64,000 bases of DNA, from assembly GCA_902519695.1 (NCBI GenBank), contig CABYKN010000003.1, positions 1-64,000 on the forward strand. The letters are read 5' to 3'. The DNA is from an uncultured Pelagibacteraceae bacterium (lineage in GTDB: Bacteria > Pseudomonadota > Alphaproteobacteria > Pelagibacterales > Pelagibacteraceae). Each line of letters begins with the position of its first letter. Position 1 is the first letter of the stretch. The position numbers and the translations under genes were made by a program. Below, piece after piece: positions 57,530-64,000 of the stretch. The notes beneath the pieces were generated by a model. That model made no database searches. It had not been told where the DNA came from and worked only from the letters and a program-made list of their open reading frames with translations.

Positions 57530-58246
57530 ATGAGTTTATTAGCAGCCACAATAAGAGAGACAAAAACTAAGGGTGAAGTAAAATCACTTAGAAGTAAAGG
57601 TATGGTTCCAGGAATTATTTATGGAGGAGAAGAGCCAAATCAAAAAATCTCTGTCTCTGTTAAAGAAGTAAAAAATTTATTAAATAAAGAAAATATTTTA
57701 TCAAATATAATTTCAATTAATATTGAAGGAAAAGAACAAAAAGTTTTACCAAGAGTTATTGATTTTGATACGGTTACAGATGAGCCCATACATTTAGATT
57801 TTTTAAGAATTGTTAAAGGTGCAAAAGTAATTTTAGAAATTCCAGTTAAATTTATAAACCACGAATTGTCACCAGGATTAAAAAGAGGTGGGGTTTTGAA
57901 TATCGTAAGACGTAAAGTTGAATTAAGATGTCCTACAGAAAATATACCAACAGAGTTAGTTGTAGATTTAAATAACTTAGATATTGGAGCAAGTATAAAA
58001 ATATCTTTTATAAATTTACCTGAAAATGTAACACCTACAATTCAAGGAAGAGACTTTGTAATCGCGACTGTAGCAGCACCAACGGTTGTTAAAGAGCCTG
58101 AAAAACCAGCAGAAGCTGAGGGAGAAGGTGGAGAAGCTGCAGAGGCAGCTGCTGATGGAGATGCTAAACCTGAAGAAGGTGCAGAAAAAGCTGCAGATGG
58201 TGATAAAGGAAAAGAAGAAGGAAAAGCTCCAGCAGAGAAAAAATAA
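57530..58246 (+). CDS. rplY: 50S ribosomal protein L25/Ctc with low-complexity Ala/Glu/Lys-rich C-terminal tail
   Basis: LRSKGMVPGIIYGGEEPNQKISVSVKEV, VIDFDTVTDEPIHLDFLRI, LNIVRRKVELRCPTENIP; tail AEAEGEGGEAAEAAADGDAKPEEG... Confidence 0.92.
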   Translation: MSLLAATIRETKTKGEVKSLRSKGMVPGIIYGGEEPNQKISVSVKEVKNLLNKENILSNIISINIEGKEQKVLPRVIDFDTVTDEPIHLDFLRIVKGAKVILEIPVKFINHELSPGLKRGGVLNIVRRKVELRCPTENIPTELVVDLNNLDIGASIKISFINLPENVTPTIQGRDFVIATVAAPTVVKEPEKPAEAEGEGGEAAEAAADGDAKPEEGAEKAADGDKGKEEGKAPAEKK

Positions 58247-58274
58247 TAATCTGTGAAAATAATAATAAAATAAA

Positions 58275-58835
58275 ATGTTGTTACTCGTAGGTTTGGGCAA
58301 TCCAACCCCAAACAGTCATAATAATAGACATAATATAGGTTTTAAAGTTTTAGATGCGATAAATCAAAAATTTGGTCTTTCAAAACAAAAGCCAAAATTT
58401 AAGGGTTTACTTACAACAGGTAATATCGGTGAAAAGAAAATTTATGCTATCAAGCCTCTGACTTTCATGAACAACTCGGGAATATGTATCAGAGAATTGC
58501 TTGAATATTTTAAAATTGATGCAGAAGATGTGATTGTTTTTCATGATGATCTAGATGTAGAATTTGGAAAAATAAAGGCAAAATTTGGTGGATCAAGTGC
58601 AGGTCACAATGGAGTTGCTTCAATAGATAAATTTATTGGAAAAGACTATTCTAGAGTAAGGATCGGGATTGGAAAGCCAGAGAATAAAATGTCTGTATCA
58701 GATTTTGTTTTAAATGATTTTTCTGATGATGAACAAGAACACTTAGAAAAAATTACTCACAATATAATAGACTCTATCGCTATTTTGATAGATAAAAAAT
58801 TAGATTTATTCTCAAGCAAAGTTAACAATAATTAA
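58275..58835 (+). CDS. pth: Peptidyl-tRNA hydrolase
   Basis: LLVGLGNPTPNSHNNRHNIGF, KPLTFMNNSG, FHDDLDVEFGKIKAKFGGSSAGHNGVASI. Confidence 0.95.
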   Translation: MLLLVGLGNPTPNSHNNRHNIGFKVLDAINQKFGLSKQKPKFKGLLTTGNIGEKKIYAIKPLTFMNNSGICIRELLEYFKIDAEDVIVFHDDLDVEFGKIKAKFGGSSAGHNGVASIDKFIGKDYSRVRIGIGKPENKMSVSDFVLNDFSDDEQEHLEKITHNIIDSIAILIDKKLDLFSSKVNNN

Positions 58836-59909
58836 ATGGGTTTTAAGTGTGGTATAGTTGGTTTACCAAATGTTGGTAAATCTACTTTATTTAATGCACT
58901 TACAAATTCAAGTAAAGCTCAAGCAGCAAATTTTCCTTTCTGTACGATAGATCCAAATATAGGTGTAGTTCCTGTACCAGATTATAGGTTAGATGAATTG
59001 GTTAAAATTTCAAATTCAAAAAAAAAAATTAATACCACAATATCTTTTGTTGATATAGCAGGATTAGTCGAAGGAGCCTCTAAAGGTGAAGGATTAGGTA
59101 ACAAATTCTTATCCCATATAAGAGAAGTAGATGCTGTTATTCATTTAATTAGATGTTTTGATTCAGATGATATTCAAAATGTAAATCCAACAGTTGATCC
59201 AATTAGAGATTTAGAAATAATTGAAACAGAGATGTCTTTAGCAGATTTGGAATCTATTCAAAAAAGACTAGATAAGAAAAATAAAAAAAATAATGATGAA
59301 AATCAAAACCAAATTCTAGAAAGAGCTCAGAATTTAATTAATAATAACGATGATATAAATAAATTATACGAAGAATTTGATAAAAAGGATGTTAAATTAT
59401 CAGGATTATTGTCAATAAAGCCTAAACTTTATGTTTGTAATGTTGACGAAAATAGCATTGATAAAGGCAATGATTATACAAAAAGTTTTATTGAAAAATA
59501 TGGTTCTAAAAACACTCTAACTATTTCAGCTGAAATAGAAAATCAATTAAATGAACTAGAAAATGAAGAAAGAAAAAACTATATGAAAATGATCAACGTA
59601 GATGATACAGGATTAAATTTATTAATCAAAAAAGGATATGACCTTTTATCTTTAGAGACGTTTTTTACATCAGGAGTTGAGGAGACAAGGGCTTGGACAA
59701 TTAACAAAAATTGCATGGCACCTCAAGCAGCAGGTATAATTCATACAGATTTTGAAAAAGGTTTTATAAGAGCAGAAACTGTGTCTTATCAAGATTTCGT
59801 TGGTAGTGGCGGTTGGTTAAAATCAAGAGAAAACGGCAAAATGAGATTAGAAGGTAAAGATTATATCGTTAAAGATGGGGATGTTCTAAACTTTAGGTTC
59901 AACACGTGA
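58836..59909 (+). CDS. ychF: Redox-regulated ATPase YchF (Obg-family GTP-binding protein)
   Basis: CGIVGLPNVGKSTLFNALT, NFPFCTIDPNIGVV, FVDIAGLVEGASKGEGLGN, C-terminal TGS domain. Confidence 0.96.
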   Translation: MGFKCGIVGLPNVGKSTLFNALTNSSKAQAANFPFCTIDPNIGVVPVPDYRLDELVKISNSKKKINTTISFVDIAGLVEGASKGEGLGNKFLSHIREVDAVIHLIRCFDSDDIQNVNPTVDPIRDLEIIETEMSLADLESIQKRLDKKNKKNNDENQNQILERAQNLINNNDDINKLYEEFDKKDVKLSGLLSIKPKLYVCNVDENSIDKGNDYTKSFIEKYGSKNTLTISAEIENQLNELENEERKNYMKMINVDDTGLNLLIKKGYDLLSLETFFTSGVEETRAWTINKNCMAPQAAGIIHTDFEKGFIRAETVSYQDFVGSGGWLKSRENGKMRLEGKDYIVKDGDVLNFRFNT

Positions 59910-60668
59910 CCATATCTTCTTCATTGTAAAGTAAACCAATACAGTCAATATTATCAAATAAGCTATAACTCTAAATCCTGTTTTATGTCTTTGCTCTAAA
60001 TGTGGTTCTGCTGACCACATTAGAAAATTTGTAACATCTTTCGACATTTGCTCAGCTGTAGCTTTTGTTCCATCTGTATACTCAATTAAATCATCAGATA
60101 AAGGAGCTGGCATTTTAATTTTATTACCATACATATACTTATTGTAATAAACACCATCATCAAGTTCTACACCCTCTGGTGGTTCAGAATATCCTAACAA
60201 TAAGGAATAAATATAATCTGCTCCGCCTTTTCTTGCCTTAACTAGAACAGACATATCTGGTGGATAAGCACCACCATTAGCAGCTTTAGCTTCTTGCTCA
60301 TTAGCATATGGCATCACAAATTTATCAGATAATTTGGCTGGTCTTACAAACATTTCTCCAGTGCTGTCCGGACCATCTGTTACCTCAAAACTTGCTGCTA
60401 TTGCTTTGGCCTCTGCTTCAGAAAATTCTGGTCCACCCTTTTCTGCTAAATTTCTATAAGTTAAATATTTCATAGAATGGCAAGATGCACATACTTCTGT
60501 ATATACTTGATATCCCCTTTGTAATGATGATCTATCAAATTTTCCAAATAGACCTTTGAAAGTCCATTTAGTCTCTAAAAAGGGATGTGATTTTTCAGCA
60601 GAGTTAGATGAATTTATTACTATAACTGAGAATATTAATACAAAAAAAATATTTTTTAACTTTCTCAC
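59886..60668 (-). CDS. petC: Cytochrome c1 of the cytochrome bc1 complex
   Basis: [16 protein letters not shown] (CxxCH), [23 protein letters not shown]-terminal TM anchor. Confidence 0.95.
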   Translation of the reverse strand: MRKLKNIFFVLIFSVIVINSSNSAEKSHPFLETKWTFKGLFGKFDRSSLQRGYQVYTEVCASCHSMKYLTYRNLAEKGGPEFSEAEAKAIAASFEVTDGPDSTGEMFVRPAKLSDKFVMPYANEQEAKAANGGAYPPDMSVLVKARKGGADYIYSLLLGYSEPPEGVELDDGVYYNKYMYGNKIKMPAPLSDDLIEYTDGTKATAEQMSKDVTNFLMWSAEPHLEQRHKTGFRVIAYLIILTVLVYFTMKKIWSRVEPKV

Positions 60669-61936
60669 TTTATTGTTTTTTCTATTTTTTCATCACTCCT
60701 TGCTGCAGCTAAATTTGGTGAGCCTCCTAAAACTGGCTCGGTAATACTCAAAGGCAGCGGGGTAGTTTTTTCTTTCCATCCTAAAACTGGAAGAATAATT
60801 AAAAAATGCGCAAAGTAGTACGCTGTAGCAACTCTTGCAATTAACAAGTACAATCCTTCAGCTGGCATCGCCCCTACATATCCTAGAATTAAAACATCAG
60901 CTACCAAGATCCAGTAGAACTGTCTAAATAACGGTCTGAAAACCGCTGATCTAACTTTTGACGTATCCAACCATGGTAAAGCAGCTAAAATTAAAATAGC
61001 TGATAACATTGCAACAACACCCATAAGTTTATCAGGAACAGATCTTAAGATCGCATAAAAAGGTAATAAGTACCACTCAGGAACTATATGAGCAGGAGTT
61101 ACAAGTGGATCCGCCTCGATATAATTATCAGCATGTCCTAAAATATTTGGCTGATAAAATACAAACAACGCAAAAACAATACAAAACATTAATAACGCAA
61201 AAGCGTCTTTAATTACGATGTATGGATGAAACGGAACTGTATCTTTAGAAGGTTTTTTAATATCAATACCAACTGGATTGTTATTTCCAGGAACATGTAA
61301 TGCCCATATGTGAAGTACCACAAGCCCAAGTATTAAAAACGGTATCAAGTAATGAAGAGTAAAAAATCTTGTTAGAGTTGGATTGTCAACTGAGTAACCA
61401 CCCCATAACCAAGTTGTTATACTCTCCCCGACAAGTGGAATTGCACTAAATAAATTCGTTATTACTGTTGCTCCCCAAAAACTCATTTGTCCCCAAGGAA
61501 GAACATAGCCCATAAATGCAGCTGCCATCATTAGAAGATAAATTATAATTCCAAGTATCCAAATTATTTCTCTAGGAGATTTGTAAGACCCGTAAAATAA
61601 TGATCTAAAAATATGAATATAAACCGCTAGGAAAAACATAGAAGCACCATTTGCGTGAACATATCTTAACAACCATCCATAATTCACATCTCTCATTATA
61701 TGTTCGACACTGCTGAATGCCATATCTGCATGAGCAATGTAATGCATAGCCAAAACTAATCCTGTAACTATTTGGGTAATTAAGCAAAAAGTTAATATCC
61801 CGCCAAATGTCCACCAGTAATTTAAATTTTTTGGTGTAGGGTAATCTGTTAAGTGATTTGCCAATGTAAGCAAAGGTAGTCTATCATTAAACCATTTACC
61901 AAATTTTGAATTAGGTGTGTATTCGTGATCACTCAT
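60665..61936 (-). CDS. petB: Cytochrome b of the cytochrome bc1 complex
   Basis: [73 protein letters not shown]. Confidence 0.97.
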   Translation of the reverse strand: MSDHEYTPNSKFGKWFNDRLPLLTLANHLTDYPTPKNLNYWWTFGGILTFCLITQIVTGLVLAMHYIAHADMAFSSVEHIMRDVNYGWLLRYVHANGASMFFLAVYIHIFRSLFYGSYKSPREIIWILGIIIYLLMMAAAFMGYVLPWGQMSFWGATVITNLFSAIPLVGESITTWLWGGYSVDNPTLTRFFTLHYLIPFLILGLVVLHIWALHVPGNNNPVGIDIKKPSKDTVPFHPYIVIKDAFALLMFCIVFALFVFYQPNILGHADNYIEADPLVTPAHIVPEWYLLPFYAILRSVPDKLMGVVAMLSAILILAALPWLDTSKVRSAVFRPLFRQFYWILVADVLILGYVGAMPAEGLYLLIARVATAYYFAHFLIILPVLGWKEKTTPLPLSITEPVLGGSPNLAAARSDEKIEKTIK

Positions 61937-61938
61937 AT

Positions 61939-62460
61939 TTATCCAATCTTTATCGTGTTAGTATTTACAAATTCGTATTTAGGTATCTCCATATTAGTTG
62001 GAGCTGGTCCTTTTCTAATTCTTCCAGATGTATCATAATGAGAACCATGACAAGGACAAAACCAACCATCATAATCACCCTTATCTGTTAATGGAACACA
62101 TCCTAGATGAGTACAAATTCCAAGCATCACTAACCATTCAGGATTTTTTGCTCTATCTTCATCTTTTTCAGGATGCTTAAGATCACTAATATCAACTGTT
62201 CTTGCTTTTTTAATTTCATCTTCAGTTCTTCTTTTAATAAAAACTGGTTTACCTCTCCAAAGAACTGTTAAAGACTGACCAGGTTGCATCGAACTCACAT
62301 CTACTTCTGTGCTTGCTAATGCTTTTACAGAGGCATCTGGGTTCATTTGATCGACTAATGGCCAAACAGCAGCGCCTACTCCAACTGCACCTGCGGCGGC
62401 AGTAGCAGTAAATAGGAAATCTCTTCTGTTGGTCTTTTTTTCGTCTTTTTGATCTGACAT
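61939..62460 (-). CDS. petA: Ubiquinol-cytochrome c reductase Rieske iron-sulfur subunit
   Basis: Tat-like [26 protein letters not shown]...CPCHGSHYD; start 62460 preferred over ORF-track 62553. Confidence 0.95.
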   Translation of the reverse strand: MSDQKDEKKTNRRDFLFTATAAAGAVGVGAAVWPLVDQMNPDASVKALASTEVDVSSMQPGQSLTVLWRGKPVFIKRRTEDEIKKARTVDISDLKHPEKDEDRAKNPEWLVMLGICTHLGCVPLTDKGDYDGWFCPCHGSHYDTSGRIRKGPAPTNMEIPKYEFVNTNTIKIG

Positions 62461-62520
62461 CTTTAATATTTTATATCTTTGGTAATATATGATTTCATAT
62501 AATAAAAAAGAGATATTTCT

Positions 62521-62997
62521 ATGGTAACAATGACACAGAAACCTTTGAAACAAGGTCCAAAAGTAGCTCTATATCAGCCAGATATTCCTCAAAATACAGC
62601 TTCAATTATTCGAACTTGTTCTTGCTTAGGGGCTAGTTTAGAAATCATTGAACCTTGTGGGTTTTTATTTAGCGATAAAAGGTTCAAGAGAGTTGTTATG
62701 GATTATTTAGATTACAGTGAAATTAAATTTTACAAGAGCCCTAAAGAATTCTTTTATGAAAATAGTAAAAATAGAGTAGTTTTAATGACAACAAAAGCTA
62801 GCAAAGTTTATACAAAGTTTAAATTTAGACGTAATGATATATTGCTCTTTGGCAGAGAAAGTGCAGGTGTTCCAGAAGATGTACATTCTAAGGTCAATGA
62901 AAGAATTAAGATACCAATGCTAAAAAATAAAAGATCGTTAAATATTGCAATATCAGTAGCCATAGCAGCTTCAGAATTTATAAGACAGTTAGGATAA
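62521..62997 (+). CDS. trmL: tRNA (cytidine(34)-2'-O)-methyltransferase (SPOUT)
   Basis: [74 protein letters not shown]. Confidence 0.93.
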   Translation: MVTMTQKPLKQGPKVALYQPDIPQNTASIIRTCSCLGASLEIIEPCGFLFSDKRFKRVVMDYLDYSEIKFYKSPKEFFYENSKNRVVLMTTKASKVYTKFKFRRNDILLFGRESAGVPEDVHSKVNERIKIPMLKNKRSLNIAISVAIAASEFIRQLG

Positions 62998-63822
62998 ATG
63001 GATCAATACATAAAAAAGAAATTAGCAAAAAATTGGTTTAAAACTTTACAAGAAGTGCTTTGTAGAGAAATTGAGGAAAAAGAAGGTAATAAAACCAAAT
63101 TTAAAATTACAAATTGGAATAGAAGTAAAAGCAATGATGAAGGTGGCGGACAATACAGAATTTTAGAAAATGGTAAAATTTTTGATAAAGTTGGAGTAAA
63201 TTTTTCAGAAGTTTATGGAAAATTTTCAAATGAATTTAAAAATAAAGTTCCAGGCACTAAAAAGAGTTCTAAATTTTGGGCATCTGGAATATCTGTTGTT
63301 ATGCATATGAAAAATCCTCATGTGCCTGCAATGCATTTTAACACGAGGTATATAGTTACTTCATTTGGTTGGTTTGGAGGTGGAATGGATGTTACACCTT
63401 GTATGAAAGATAAGAAATTAGAAAATTGGTTTCATTCAGAACTAAAAAAATCATGTAATAAACACAACAAAAATTATTACAAAAAATATAAAAAGTGGTG
63501 TGATGAATATTTTTATTTACCGCATAGGAAAGAGCCTAGAGGTATTGGCGGAATTTTTTTTGATTATAAAAAAAATAATTGGGAAAAAGATTTTTCTTTT
63601 GTTAGAGAGGTGGGAATAAGTTTTAAAAACATTTCTAATGAAATAATTGAGAAAAAAAATAAATTAAAATGGACAATTAAAGACAAAGAAATCCAATACA
63701 AAAAAAGAGGTAGATATGTTGAATTTAATTTATTACATGATAGAGGGACAAAATTTGGTTTACAAACTGGTGGAAATGTTGAAGCTATACTTATGTCATT
63801 ACCACCAACAGCCAAATGGTAA
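62998..63822 (+). CDS. hemF: Oxygen-dependent coproporphyrinogen-III oxidase
   Basis: GGGQYRILENGKIFDKVGVNFSEV, FWASGISVVMHMKNPHVPAMHFNTRY, FGGGMDVTPC, RGIGGIFFDY, LLHDRGTKFGLQTGGNVEAILMSLPPTAKW. Confidence 0.96.
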   Translation: MDQYIKKKLAKNWFKTLQEVLCREIEEKEGNKTKFKITNWNRSKSNDEGGGQYRILENGKIFDKVGVNFSEVYGKFSNEFKNKVPGTKKSSKFWASGISVVMHMKNPHVPAMHFNTRYIVTSFGWFGGGMDVTPCMKDKKLENWFHSELKKSCNKHNKNYYKKYKKWCDEYFYLPHRKEPRGIGGIFFDYKKNNWEKDFSFVREVGISFKNISNEIIEKKNKLKWTIKDKEIQYKKRGRYVEFNLLHDRGTKFGLQTGGNVEAILMSLPPTAKW

Positions 63823-63825
63823 ATT

Positions 63826-64000
63826 ATGGATAAAGAACCAATTACTACTGAAGGATTAGAAAAATTAAAAAGTGAATTAATTTTTTTAAAAGAAAAAAAG
63901 AGACCCGAAATTGTTGCAGCCATTGCTGAAGCAAGATCACATGGAGATTTGAAAGAAAATGCTGAATATCATGCTGCAAAAGAACAGCAATCACATAATG
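63826..64000 (+). CDS. greA: Transcription elongation factor GreA, truncated by window edge
   Basis: [58 protein letters not shown]... Confidence 0.93.
   Translation, partial: MDKEPITTEGLEKLKSELIFLKEKKRPEIVAAIAEARSHGDLKENAEYHAAKEQQSHN

Noticed and set aside
58016-58311. Two overlapping minus-strand ORFs (94 and 89 aa), Ser/Ala/Phe-rich
   Set aside because: Antisense shadow of the low-complexity L25 tail; composition follows from the sense strand.
63564-63923. 119-aa minus-strand ORF over hemF/greA
   Set aside because: Antisense to two conserved genes; no domain recognised.

Overview
AT-rich, very compact 64 kb window whose gene content and order look like a core-genome segment of a streamlined alphaproteobacterium, most likely SAR11/Pelagibacterales (inferred from content, not searched). 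On the minus strand it carries an almost complete dcw (division and cell wall) cluster: mraZ, ftsZ, rsmH, ftsL, ftsI, a fused murE-murF, mraY, murD, ftsW, murG, murC, murB, ddl, ftsQ, ftsA, lpxC, bamD, ligA. The cluster is preceded by ampD and rnpB. Other content: uvrD, pepP, mlaA/mlaC, rpoD, dnaG, carAB, trxB, an overlapping uvrB-SDR-hydrolase-folB-uvrC-pgsA run, ilvE, a MarR/response-regulator/histidine-kinase module, lgt-midA-pgeF-prs, rplY-pth-ychF, petABC, trmL, hemF and the start of greA. I saw no CRISPR array, transposase, integrase or phage genes. I did not find a clear new multi-gene system. The most unusual signals are: (i) a tRNA-Val(GAC) locus with a non-canonical T-loop and D-loop whose first base is the last base of the rpoD stop codon; (ii) a well-formed MraZ operator, three TGGG boxes at exact 10-bp period, interleaved with the predicted mraZ -10 box; (iii) ftsZ placed between mraZ and rsmH; (iv) a one-base frameshift in a class I aminotransferase; (v) a six-gene run in which every junction overlaps.
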